Assembly: GCF_002584985.1 (NCBI RefSeq) | Contig: NZ_NUPZ01000022.1 | Span: 1-64,000 of the forward strand | Direction: 5' to 3' | DNA: 64,000 bases | Origin: Bacillus sp. AFS029637 | GTDB taxonomy: Bacteria > Bacillota > Bacilli > Bacillales > Bacillaceae_G | In this document: one piece after another, positions 17,058-25,675 of the stretch | Layout of the letters: every line of letters begins with the position of its first letter | Position numbering within the stretch: position 1 is the stretch's first letter | Notes under the pieces: model-generated | What the model saw: only the letters and a program-made list of their open reading frames with translations | The model's database searches: none | What the model was told of the DNA's origin: nothing | Made by a program: the position numbers and the translations under genes

Positions 17058-17948
17058 ATGAATAAGACAACAGAAAAAAGAATTTTTATTTTTGTTAGTA
17101 CTGCACCCGCACTAATCCTGTTAGCTATTTTTATGATTGTTCCTACAATTGAGGTATTCAGAATGTCCTTATATAAGTGGGGAGGATTTTCTAATAATAA
17201 GGTATTTGTTGGGCTGGATAACTTCAAAATTTTATGGAATGATATGAACTTCTTTCGATCTCTTCAAAACAGTATTGTATTGATTGTTATCGTTACACTT
17301 ATCACCATGGTGCTGGCGATCTTGTTTGCCACTTTGTTAACGAGAGAAAAGATAAAAGGTAAGAGTTTATTCCGAATTATTTTCTACATCCCTAATATTT
17401 TATCTGTTGTGGTCATCTCGGGTATATTTTCTGCAGTTTATGATCCAACTACAGGGTTGTTGAATAATATGCTTGCTTTGTTTAACCTTGATAATCTTCA
17501 AAAGATGTGGCTTGGTAATCAAAAAATTGCCATATACAGCATCGGCGGAGCACTTATTTGGCAAGCCGTTGGTTACTATATGGTCATGTATATGGCGGCG
17601 ATGGCGAGTATCCCTGAAAGTTTTTATGAAGCATCTTCTTTGGAAGGGGCCGGACGGTTCAGACAATTTTTCAGTATTACATTGCCTTTAATTTGGAATA
17701 ACATGCGGACGACGTTAACTTTCTTTGTTATTAGTACGATTAATTTAAGTTTTCTTCTCGTGCAAGCGATGACCGGCGGCGGACCCGACGGATCGACGGA
17801 AGTGTTTTTAAGCTATATGTATAAGCAGGCTTATACCAATTCTTCTTACGGTTACGGTATGGCTATTGGGGTGGTCGTTTTCTTATTCTCATTCGCATTA
17901 TCTGCGATTATTAGCCGTGTTACTAAAAGGGAAGTGTTGGAGTATTAA
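17058..17948 (+). CDS. Sugar ABC transporter permease, MalF-type
   Basis: 296 aa with six hydrophobic segments. The EAA loop ASIPESFYEASSLEGAGRFRQFFSITLPLI (about residues 190-220), which docks onto the ATPase, is intact. FIPNILSVVVISGIF-like and TGGGPDGSTEVFLSYMYKQAY segments are typical of the MalF/UgpA family. The start follows GAGGTGATGGC. It forms the membrane channel with the next gene product, which starts 15 bp after its stop. Confidence 0.88.
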   Translation: MNKTTEKRIFIFVSTAPALILLAIFMIVPTIEVFRMSLYKWGGFSNNKVFVGLDNFKILWNDMNFFRSLQNSIVLIVIVTLITMVLAILFATLLTREKIKGKSLFRIIFYIPNILSVVVISGIFSAVYDPTTGLLNNMLALFNLDNLQKMWLGNQKIAIYSIGGALIWQAVGYYMVMYMAAMASIPESFYEASSLEGAGRFRQFFSITLPLIWNNMRTTLTFFVISTINLSFLLVQAMTGGGPDGSTEVFLSYMYKQAYTNSSYGYGMAIGVVVFLFSFALSAIISRVTKREVLEY

Positions 17949-17962
17949 GGAGGTCCAAAACG

Positions 17963-18952
17963 ATGGAAACACAAAAAAGAATGACGACAGAAACAGCGTA
18001 TCGAGATCCAGAAACGATGGAAACCAGAAAAGGAATGATTGCAGAAACAGCTTATCAAAGCCCCAAAACAATGAAGACCCAAAAAGGAATGGCGACAGAA
18101 ACAGTGTATCGTTGTTTTATCTACGTAGCACTGATTACATTAGCGATCTCTATTATTGTTCCTGTTGCATGGGTTTTCTTAGCCTCAGTGAAGCAAAACT
18201 CAGAATTTTATGGAAGCCCTTGGGCCATGCCAAAAAGTTTCTATTTTCAAAACTTCATTGATGCTTTCCAAAAGGCAAATATGGGTACCTATATGTTGAA
18301 TTCAGTCATGGTAACAGGATTGGCTCTGCTTATTTTATTGATTGTGGCCTTGCCAGCAGCCTATGTTTTGGCAAGATATACCTTTAGAGGAAGTCGATTA
18401 ATAAATGCTTTTTTTAAAGCTGGATTATTCATCAATGTGAACTACATTGTTGTTCCAATTTTCTTAATGTTATTGGATGGGGATACCTTTTTACGGGGAC
18501 AATTTGGGGATGGATTTCTACTAGACAATTTATTTGTTTTAGCTGTGGTGTATGCGGCGACGGCATTGCCATTTACCATTTACTTGTTGTCTAGCTTTTT
18601 TCAATCTCTTCCGTCCACGTACGAGGAAGCGGCGTTGGTTGATGGTGCCGGATATTTCAAAACAATGATTTCAGTCATGATTCCGATAGCTCGTCCAAGT
18701 ATTATTGCCGTCATTTTATTTAATTTTCTTGCCTTTTGGAACGAATATATTATTGCCTTAACATTAATCCCAGGGCCGAATAAAACGTTACCTGTTGGGC
18801 TAATGAACTTGATGGCAGCTCAGAAATCTGCTGCGAACTATGGTCAAATGTATGCAGGAATGGTTCTCGTCATGTTGCCAACGTTGATTTTATATATCAT
18901 TGTTCAAAAAAGATTAACACAAGGGATGACCCTTGGTGGTTTAAAGGATTAA
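17963..18952 (+). CDS. Sugar ABC transporter permease, MalG-type, with N-terminal repeat extension
   Basis: 329 aa behind AAGGAGG. The MalG-like body begins near residue 53 and has six membrane segments and the EAA loop LPSTYEEAALVDGAGYFKTMISVMIPIA. It is about 45 residues longer than usual because the N-terminus carries three copies of an 18-residue repeat, each starting METQKR, METRKG or MKTQKG and ending TETAY, AETAY or TETVY (encoded by a 54-bp period, about 17963-18112). The extension is hydrophilic and probably cytoplasmic, near the ATPase face. Confidence 0.87.
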   Translation: METQKRMTTETAYRDPETMETRKGMIAETAYQSPKTMKTQKGMATETVYRCFIYVALITLAISIIVPVAWVFLASVKQNSEFYGSPWAMPKSFYFQNFIDAFQKANMGTYMLNSVMVTGLALLILLIVALPAAYVLARYTFRGSRLINAFFKAGLFINVNYIVVPIFLMLLDGDTFLRGQFGDGFLLDNLFVLAVVYAATALPFTIYLLSSFFQSLPSTYEEAALVDGAGYFKTMISVMIPIARPSIIAVILFNFLAFWNEYIIALTLIPGPNKTLPVGLMNLMAAQKSAANYGQMYAGMVLVMLPTLILYIIVQKRLTQGMTLGGLKD

Positions 18953-18964
18953 AGGAGGATTTAT

Positions 18965-21136
18965 ATGAAAAAGAAAACAGGTCGTGTTACTTTACCGAGT
19001 GAAGAAAATTTTCTTAAGGAAACAAAAGAATTGATGAAGCGCTGGGGTGCGGATGCGATTCGTGATAGTGATGGGACAAAGCTGGATGATGATATTAAGC
19101 AATTGGATGCGAAAATTTATACGACCTATTTTGTTGCTAGAGCTCACAATGAGTTTGCAGAGAAACATATGGATGAATGTCAGCAACTTTATTTAATGAG
19201 TTTGTTCAATACCGCAATTACTGACACACTTGAAATTGATTTTATGAAAGGTTATTTTGAGGAACAATTAAAGCCAGATTACCTTAACAGTCCTAAGAAA
19301 TACTGGGAGGTCATCGACCGGACGACCGGAAAAGTTGTTGATGTTAATGATTGGGAAGTAAACGAAGAGAAAAATCGTGTGTTGATTACGAAGGCGAATC
19401 CTTGGCATGAATACACGGTGTCATTCCTAGTGTATGCGATTTGGGATCCAACACAAATGTACAATCATATTACAAACGATTGGGGTGATAAGCCACATGA
19501 CATTCCTTTTGATGTTAGGCAGCCACACTCTAAAGAATTTATGAAAACCTACTTAAAACAATGGCTGGCAGAAAATCCGGATACGGATGTGGTCAGGTTC
19601 ACAACATTTTTCTATCATTTTACCCTTGTATTCAATAATCTTGGAAAAGAAAAATTTGTCGATTGGTTCGGTTATGGCGCTAGTGTTTCAGTGGCTGCTT
19701 TGGAGGCTTTTGAACAAGAAAAAGGCTATCGTTTAAGACCGGAAGACATCGTTGATCAAGGCTATTACAATACTTCGTTTCGAATTCCAACTCCAGCTTT
19801 TTTAGATTATATGGATTTCGTACATAAGTTTGTTGCTGAAGAAGCAAAGAAACTTGTGGACATTGTCCATGACAGTGGCAAGGAAGCGATGATGTTCCTT
19901 GGTGATAACTGGATTGGTACGGAACCGTATGGGAAATACTTTGAAAATATCGGAATGGACGCAGTTGTAGGCAGTGTGGGCGGCGGAGCCACATTACGTA
20001 TGATTGCCGATATACCACATGTTCGTTACACAGAAGGCCGATTCTTACCTTATTTCTTCCCAGATACATTTTATGAAGGTAACAATCCAGTAATTGAAGC
20101 CAATGAAAACTGGTTAACGGCGCGGAGAGCGTTACTGCGAAATCCTGTTGACCGCATCGGTTATGGTGGTTATTTAAGTTTGGCTTATCAGTTTCCAGAA
20201 TTTGTATCATACATTGAAGAAGTCACCGAGGAATTTCGTGGGATTTATGACACAATTAAAGGCGTTCAACCATACAGCGGTCTTAAAGTCGCAATTTTGA
20301 ACTCTTGGGGTAAGTTGAGAACTTGGCAGACACATATGGTCGCTCATGCTCTATGGTATAAACAAATTTATTCTTATTTAGGTGTTTTGGAATCCTTGAG
20401 CGGGGCTGCTACGGAAGTTTCGTTCATTAGTTTTGATGATGTCATTAACGATGGGATACCTGAGGATGTTGATGTCATCATTAATGCAGGTGATGTAGGT
20501 ACAGCTTTTTCAGGTGGGACTCATTGGACTAATGAAAAGTTAGTTACTGCAATTAGGGCCTGGATTTATAACGGCGGAGGTTTCATAGGTATTGGCGAAC
20601 CTACAGCCCATCAGCATGAAGGACATTATTTTCAATTGGCGAACGCCTTAGGTGTTGACAAAGAACTAGGATTCAGCTTATCAACAGATAAATATTTTGT
20701 CACTCCTGTTGAAAATCATTTTATTTCTGCGGACAGCACCCAATTTGATTTTGGTGAAGGGATGAAAAACATTTATGCGTTATCGGAAGAAACCGAAATA
20801 ATTGAATATTCAAATGGTGAAGTTCATCTTTCTAGTCATTCGTTTGGAGAAGGCAGAGCTGTCTATATAGCAGGGCTACCATACAGCGAAGAGAATACGC
20901 GTCTGCTGATGCGCGCGTTATACTATGCTGCTCATAAAGAAGGAGAATTCCAAACATTTCATGCCAGCAACATTTATTGTGAAGTCCATGCATATCCATC
21001 TATTCAAAAAATGGCAATTGTCAACAACTCAATGAGTGAACAAACGACGATTGTCTATGACGGACAGGGTAAAGGGAAAGAAGTAACGTTGGCGCCTAGT
21101 GAAATCAGATGGGAGGATTTTTCAAATGAAGGATAG
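18965..21136 (+). CDS. gnpA: GH112 1,3-beta-galactosyl-N-acetylhexosamine phosphorylase
   Basis: 723 aa behind AAGGAGGATTTAT, a full-length GH112 enzyme. It begins GRVTLPSEENF and RWGADAIRDSDGTKLDDD, the conserved N-terminus of galacto-N-biose/lacto-N-biose phosphorylases. Then come the catalytic TIM-barrel region (VVRFTTFFYHFTLVFN, DNWIGTEPYGKYF), a Rossmann-like middle domain (VAILNSWGKLRTWQTHMVAHALW, GGGFIGIGEPTAHQHEGHYFQLA) and a C-terminal beta domain. The family splits Gal-beta-1,3-HexNAc with phosphate into Gal-1-P and HexNAc in the cytosol. The downstream GalNAc-type genes point to galacto-N-biose rather than lacto-N-biose as natural substrate. Confidence 0.93.
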   Translation: MKKKTGRVTLPSEENFLKETKELMKRWGADAIRDSDGTKLDDDIKQLDAKIYTTYFVARAHNEFAEKHMDECQQLYLMSLFNTAITDTLEIDFMKGYFEEQLKPDYLNSPKKYWEVIDRTTGKVVDVNDWEVNEEKNRVLITKANPWHEYTVSFLVYAIWDPTQMYNHITNDWGDKPHDIPFDVRQPHSKEFMKTYLKQWLAENPDTDVVRFTTFFYHFTLVFNNLGKEKFVDWFGYGASVSVAALEAFEQEKGYRLRPEDIVDQGYYNTSFRIPTPAFLDYMDFVHKFVAEEAKKLVDIVHDSGKEAMMFLGDNWIGTEPYGKYFENIGMDAVVGSVGGGATLRMIADIPHVRYTEGRFLPYFFPDTFYEGNNPVIEANENWLTARRALLRNPVDRIGYGGYLSLAYQFPEFVSYIEEVTEEFRGIYDTIKGVQPYSGLKVAILNSWGKLRTWQTHMVAHALWYKQIYSYLGVLESLSGAATEVSFISFDDVINDGIPEDVDVIINAGDVGTAFSGGTHWTNEKLVTAIRAWIYNGGGFIGIGEPTAHQHEGHYFQLANALGVDKELGFSLSTDKYFVTPVENHFISADSTQFDFGEGMKNIYALSEETEIIEYSNGEVHLSSHSFGEGRAVYIAGLPYSEENTRLLMRALYYAAHKEGEFQTFHASNIYCEVHAYPSIQKMAIVNNSMSEQTTIVYDGQGKGKEVTLAPSEIRWEDFSNEG

Positions 21137-21293
21137 TGCTCTATTCATTATTAAAATTGTTGTGTTTATCGTATGTCTGTCTTTAATTATCATTTACCAA
21201 AAGACAGCTGGTAAATTCGAATTGGGTATGATGTTAATTGGATTAGCGGGTCTCTTAGGGCTGCTTTATGATTACAATCGGAAATACGTATAA
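21126..21293 (+). CDS. Small membrane protein (DUF6903-like) coupled to GH112 gene
   Basis: 55 aa. The ATG at 21126 overlaps the last 11 bp of the phosphorylase gene, with GGGAGGA inside that gene as RBS, so translation is coupled. Two hydrophobic segments (FIIKIVVFIVCLSLIIIY and GMMLIGLAGLLGLLYDY) form a hairpin with a short polar loop. Small proteins of this kind accompany GH112 operons in Firmicutes and are labelled DUF6903; I rely on memory for that. A role as importer accessory subunit is a guess. Confidence 0.72.
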   Translation: MKDSALFIIKIVVFIVCLSLIIIYQKTAGKFELGMMLIGLAGLLGLLYDYNRKYV

Positions 21294-21401
21294 ATCAACC
21301 AGGGTAAGTGGATTGATCAAGGAATCCCATATATATGTTCAACGATAACGATCATAGAAAATTACGCAGTGCTTTAAATACAAACTTAGGGGTGCGGACA
21401 A

Positions 21402-22298
21402 ATGAAAAAGGCAGTCGGCATTGATATTGGAGGAACGAAGATTGCAGCGGGAGTCATTTCGGATACGGGCGAACTACTTGAACGTGCGGAAGTAAAAAGT
21501 GACCCTTCAGATCGGGAAAAAATGTTTGGTAGAGTCGTAGAAGCTGTGGAACAAGTTCTCAGAAAGTCATCGATTTCAATTGCTGACATCGAGGGTATGG
21601 GTGTTGGTGTACCAGGAAAAGTGGATCGTGAGAAGGGGATCGCTGTTTTTCAAAACAATTTGCCTTGGAGGCAGTTTCCCATTACGTTTCGTTTACAGGA
21701 GCAATTTGGCATCAGGCAGATTACGATTGACAATGATGTCTATATGGCGGCTTTTGCCGAATGGAAGGCAGCGCAGGGAAAAAGGGATGAGACCTTTGTT
21801 TACGTGACTATAAGTACGGGAATCTCCTGTTCTATTATTCATAAAGGTTCATTTTTCAGGGGCGCAGGGTTCGCCGGAGAACTGGGTTTAATCCCAGCCT
21901 TTTCGAAGGGAAACAATGATCGATTGGAAAAAGTAGCTGCTGGGCCAGGGATCCAGAGAATAGCAGAAAGGGACTTACAGGTAGATACTATTTCAACCAA
22001 GGATATTTTTGCTGGTTATATAAGCGGGGTACAGGAATATAAGCCCATCATTAACGAGGTAACTGATTATTTAGCTCAAGGGCTTTATACGATTTCCTGT
22101 TTATTGGATCCACACAAAATGGTTTTTGGTGGCAGTGTTATTGTGAAAAATCCTTTTCTGTTGGAGGTGATTAAAGAAAAGCTAGAAATCTATCAGCTTC
22201 CTGAACAACAACATCTTTTAGACCAGATGAGCATAAGTACATTGGCGCAGAATAATGGAGTCATTGGTACAGGATTACGAGTGTTTGAAGGTATGTAA
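21402..22298 (+). CDS. ROK-family sugar kinase, atypical (putative GalNAc 6-kinase)
   Basis: 298 aa behind AGGGGTG. The ATP-binding phosphate loop GIDIGGTKIAAGVI (residues 5-18) and the catalytic Asp in TIDNDVYMAA (near 111) are present. The family's ExGH plus Cys-rich zinc site is not: after GAGFAGELG the sequence continues LIPAFSKGNND, without the His or any CxCG motif. The residues that replace zinc binding are therefore unusual. Its place between the GalNAc-releasing phosphorylase and the GalNAc-6-P deacetylase/AgaS genes predicts phosphorylation of GalNAc at C6. Gene order and fold support a kinase; substrate is inference. Confidence 0.75.
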   Translation: MKKAVGIDIGGTKIAAGVISDTGELLERAEVKSDPSDREKMFGRVVEAVEQVLRKSSISIADIEGMGVGVPGKVDREKGIAVFQNNLPWRQFPITFRLQEQFGIRQITIDNDVYMAAFAEWKAAQGKRDETFVYVTISTGISCSIIHKGSFFRGAGFAGELGLIPAFSKGNNDRLEKVAAGPGIQRIAERDLQVDTISTKDIFAGYISGVQEYKPIINEVTDYLAQGLYTISCLLDPHKMVFGGSVIVKNPFLLEVIKEKLEIYQLPEQQHLLDQMSISTLAQNNGVIGTGLRVFEGM

Positions 22299-22362
22299 TG
22301 AGGTATTGCCAGTCTTCATTTATGGAGAGAATGATGACAAATGGATAGAGGAGTGGACGGAT

Positions 22363-23529
22363 ATGTTTACATTAAGTCAAGAAAATTTAGTTTCCTTAGG
22401 TGCATCGATAACAACGGCGGAAATAAAACGGCAGCCTGATTTATGGGCCGAAACTTTTGCTTTGTATATGGAGAAAAGTGGAGAAATTGAAGAGTTTTTG
22501 CAAAGAGTATTAACGAAACACAACCGGGTTCGAGTTATTTTTACAGGCGCTGGAACGTCTGCCTATGTCGGTGATACAGTCACCCCTTATCTAAAAGAAA
22601 AAGTCGATGAACAACAGTGGGAAATGCTAAGTATTCCGACAACTACTTTGGTTTCAAATCCTTATCAATTTTTAAAAAAGGATTTTCCAACCGTACTCGT
22701 TTCATTTGCTAGAAGCGGGAACAGCCCGGAAAGTGTTGCAGCCGTACAATTAGCAGAGCAAATAGTAACCGATTTGTATCAGATAACGATTACTTGTGCT
22801 AAAGATGGACAATTAGCCAAACAGGCAGTGGGGAATGAAAAAAATTTATTGTTATTGATGCCTGAAAAATCGAATGATCAAGGATTTGCAATGACAGGAA
22901 GTTATACTTGCATGGCGTTAACGGCATTACTCGTTTTTGATTCTTTATCGATTGAAGAAAAATCAAAGATAGTGAAAATAATTCATCAAATGGGTGAAAG
23001 TGTCATTCAAAGGGAAGATGTTATCCGAGAGATGGTTGATTTTGATTTTCGCCGAATTATTTACTTAGGATCTGGTAGTTTAGAAGGTTTAGCAAGAGAA
23101 GCACAATTAAAAATATTAGAGCTGACAGCTGGAAAAATTGTCACTGCATTTGATTCACCGTTAGGATTCAGGCACGGTCCAAAATCATTTGTAAACGAAA
23201 AATCATTAGTTTTTGTGTTTGTTTCCAACCATCCGTATACACGTCAATATGATTTAGATATGTTAAAAGAAATGCAGCAGGACAACGTTGCCAGCTATAT
23301 TTGTGCCATCGAGGTTGATGGAGAAGCAAATTATGCTGGGAACAGGTTTGTATTTGGCAAAGAGGCCCAGTTTGTACCAGATGCTTACTTAGCGTTACCT
23401 TTTGTCATGATTGGGCAAACAGTCTCACTATTAGCTTCCGTGAAAGTAGGCAATACACCAGATACACCTTCACCAACAGGAACGGTGAACCGTGTCGTTA
23501 AAGGTGTTACCATCTATGAATACGAGTAA
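22363..23529 (+). CDS. agaS: AgaS-type galactosamine-6-phosphate isomerase/deaminase
   Basis: 388 aa from the ATG at 22363 (GAGGAG upstream). The ORF is open from 22255, but that would overlap the kinase gene. Two SIS domains are seen: IFTGAGTSAYVGDTV with SFARSGNSPESVAAV (about residues 55-165), and IIYLGSGSLEGLAREAQLKILELTAGKI with PLGFRHGPKSFV (about 225-290). AgaS converts GalN-6-P to tagatose-6-P and ammonia. The order kinase-AgaS-deacetylase-LacC-LacD supplies every step from GalNAc to triose phosphates. Confidence 0.88.
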   Translation: MFTLSQENLVSLGASITTAEIKRQPDLWAETFALYMEKSGEIEEFLQRVLTKHNRVRVIFTGAGTSAYVGDTVTPYLKEKVDEQQWEMLSIPTTTLVSNPYQFLKKDFPTVLVSFARSGNSPESVAAVQLAEQIVTDLYQITITCAKDGQLAKQAVGNEKNLLLLMPEKSNDQGFAMTGSYTCMALTALLVFDSLSIEEKSKIVKIIHQMGESVIQREDVIREMVDFDFRRIIYLGSGSLEGLAREAQLKILELTAGKIVTAFDSPLGFRHGPKSFVNEKSLVFVFVSNHPYTRQYDLDMLKEMQQDNVASYICAIEVDGEANYAGNRFVFGKEAQFVPDAYLALPFVMIGQTVSLLASVKVGNTPDTPSPTGTVNRVVKGVTIYEYE

Positions 23530-23549
23530 CTAAGGTAGGGGAGAAATAC

Positions 23550-24698
23550 ATGTCTATTTTTATCTTTGCAGATCAGTTTTTTCTTGAGGGGAGGGTCACA
23601 GGGCCTGGATTTTTGGAGATAAAAGATGGAAAATTCGGTGTATTCTCGGAAAATAAGCCAGAGGAAGCGGCAGAAATCATTGAGTATGCAGGACATTGGA
23701 TTGCTCCTGGTTTAGTAGACACACATATTCATGGATTTAGAAATCACGACGTTATGGACAATAATTTTGAAGGACTGGATCAAATTTCGGTAGGACTCCT
23801 TTCTTGCGGAGTTACATCCTTTTTACCGACCACCTTAACCTCTTCGGTAGAATTGTTGAATCACGTCGTTGAAATGATTGGTGCCAATTACACGAAAGTG
23901 CAAGGCGCAAAAATTAAAGGGATTTTTTTAGAAGGACCGTTTTTTACTGAAAAACATAAAGGGGCACAAAACACGAAATATTTTTGTGACTCATCAGTTG
24001 ATATGTTGAAAGATTGGCAGAAATTATCAAATGATTCTATTAAAAAAATTGCGATTGCACCTGAAAGAAAAGGTGCAGTGGAATTTATTGAATATGCTGC
24101 GCGAGAAGATATTGTAGTGGCATTGGCCCACAGTGATGCAACTTATGAAGAAGCAAAGCAAGCCGTTGAAAAAGGTGCATCCATTTTTGTTCATACTTTC
24201 AATGGAATGAGTCCGCTACACCATCGTGAGCCAGGGATGGTCGGAGCAGCCATGAATCTAAAAGATGTTTTTGTCGAAATCATATGTGATGGACATCATG
24301 TTCATCCTGTCGCCTCAAATATTTTAATGAATGTCCGCGGCAGAGAAAATGTCGTTATGGTGTCCGATTGTATGATGGCCGGAGGTATGTCTGAAGGGAC
24401 TTATCAACTGGGAGAATTTCCTGTGAAAGTAAAAGATGGGATGGCTCGTTTGGAAAATGGAAGTTTAGCAGGTAGCATTTTGCAATTAAAAGATGCTGTC
24501 AAAAATGTCGTCGATTGGGGAATTGCCGCGCCTGAGGAAGCGATTTACATGGCGAGTACTGCACCAGCTAAAAGTATTCAGCTTGATAGCGAATGTGGGA
24601 AGATCGCTGAGGGATATGCTGCTGACTTTATTGTACTGACGCCAGCGATGGATTTAGCAGCTACCTATCTTGATGGTGTGTGCCGTTTTAGAGCTTAA
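23550..24698 (+). CDS. agaA: N-acetylgalactosamine-6-phosphate deacetylase (NagA/AgaA family)
   Basis: 382 aa behind AGGGGAGAAATAC. Amidohydrolase TIM barrel with the metal-site HxH in LVDTHIHGF (near residue 60), Glu in FLEGPFFTEKHKGAQ (near 130), His in ALAHSDAT and ICDGHHVHP, and catalytic Asp in VMVSDCMMAGGM. It removes acetate from GalNAc-6-P (or GlcNAc-6-P) in the cytosol. NagA and AgaA cannot be separated by sequence reading; the AgaS-LacCD context favours GalNAc-6-P. Confidence 0.87.
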   Translation: MSIFIFADQFFLEGRVTGPGFLEIKDGKFGVFSENKPEEAAEIIEYAGHWIAPGLVDTHIHGFRNHDVMDNNFEGLDQISVGLLSCGVTSFLPTTLTSSVELLNHVVEMIGANYTKVQGAKIKGIFLEGPFFTEKHKGAQNTKYFCDSSVDMLKDWQKLSNDSIKKIAIAPERKGAVEFIEYAAREDIVVALAHSDATYEEAKQAVEKGASIFVHTFNGMSPLHHREPGMVGAAMNLKDVFVEIICDGHHVHPVASNILMNVRGRENVVMVSDCMMAGGMSEGTYQLGEFPVKVKDGMARLENGSLAGSILQLKDAVKNVVDWGIAAPEEAIYMASTAPAKSIQLDSECGKIAEGYAADFIVLTPAMDLAATYLDGVCRFRA

Positions 24699-24724
24699 AT
24701 ATTTTTCTGAAAGAGGGATTTCAA

Positions 24725-25660
24725 ATGATTTTATCTGTCACCATGAATCCATCCGTCGATATTTCCTATTCGATTCATGAATTAAAGTTAGATGTTGTGA
24801 ACCGTGTGGAAACAGTTCATAAAACTGCTGGTGGAAAGGGCTTGAATGTGGCGCGAGTGATCGCTCAAATGGAAGAAGTTGTCCTAGCGACAGGTGTGCT
24901 TGGTGGTACGATTGGAGAATACATTATTCAAGAATTAAATAAAAGTAATATTACAAATGACTTTTTAAAAATTAAAAAAGAATCAAGAAATTGTATTGCC
25001 ATTCTTCATGAGGGGATGCAAACAGAGATTTTAGAGTCTGGGCCGACATTATCCAAAGAAGAAGGGACGACTTTTTTAGAAAAATTTGAATCCCTCGTTA
25101 CAACAGCTTCACTTGTGACAATTTCGGGCAGTTTGCCGAAAGGGTTACCGACTAACTTTTATTGTAAAATATTAGAAATTTGTCATAAAAATGGAATTCT
25201 AGTGATTATGGATTCGTCAGGGGAATCTTTGAAAAACGCTTTGATGCATAAAGAAAAACCATTTGTCATCAAACCAAATGTAGCGGAATTATCTCAGCTA
25301 TTGGGCATTAACATAGAAGCAGAAATCTTTGATTTGAAGCAAGCATTAAACCATGAACTATTTACTGGGATTGAGTGGATTATCGTGTCCATGGGTGGTG
25401 AAGGTGCCTTTGTCAGGCATGGCGAGGACTATTACAGAGTTAAGATTCCAAAAATAGAAGTAGTCAATCCTGTTGGGTCTGGTGATGCGACAGTTGCAGG
25501 ATTAGCTGTGGCACTACATCAAAATCAAACTGTCGAGACTGTTCTTAAAACGGCGATGACTACAGGAATGTTAAATACTATGGAAGCTGGAACTGGTTAT
25601 ATTAATGTGAATAAGTTTAAACAATACTTTGATCTCGTTAAAGTTGACAAAATAGATTAA
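24725..25660 (+). CDS. lacC: Tagatose-6-phosphate kinase (LacC-like, PfkB family)
   Basis: 311 aa behind AGAGGG. PfkB features are ILSVTMNPSVDISYSI at the N-terminus, TAGGKGLNVARVIAQ (near 38-52), SLVTISGSLPKGLP, and the ATP/catalytic loop VVNPVGSGDATVAGLAVA (near 245-262, catalytic Asp in GSGDA). LacC, PfkB and FruK are close; position between AgaS/AgaA and LacD makes tagatose-6-P the likely substrate, giving tagatose-1,6-bisP. It is followed by lacD after 15 bp. Confidence 0.87.
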   Translation: MILSVTMNPSVDISYSIHELKLDVVNRVETVHKTAGGKGLNVARVIAQMEEVVLATGVLGGTIGEYIIQELNKSNITNDFLKIKKESRNCIAILHEGMQTEILESGPTLSKEEGTTFLEKFESLVTTASLVTISGSLPKGLPTNFYCKILEICHKNGILVIMDSSGESLKNALMHKEKPFVIKPNVAELSQLLGINIEAEIFDLKQALNHELFTGIEWIIVSMGGEGAFVRHGEDYYRVKIPKIEVVNPVGSGDATVAGLAVALHQNQTVETVLKTAMTTGMLNTMEAGTGYINVNKFKQYFDLVKVDKID

Positions 25661-25675
25661 TAGAGGAGAATGTTG

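Noticed and set aside
19680-20210. 176-codon leftward frame
   Set aside because: Antisense to the conserved core of the GH112 gene; no start context.
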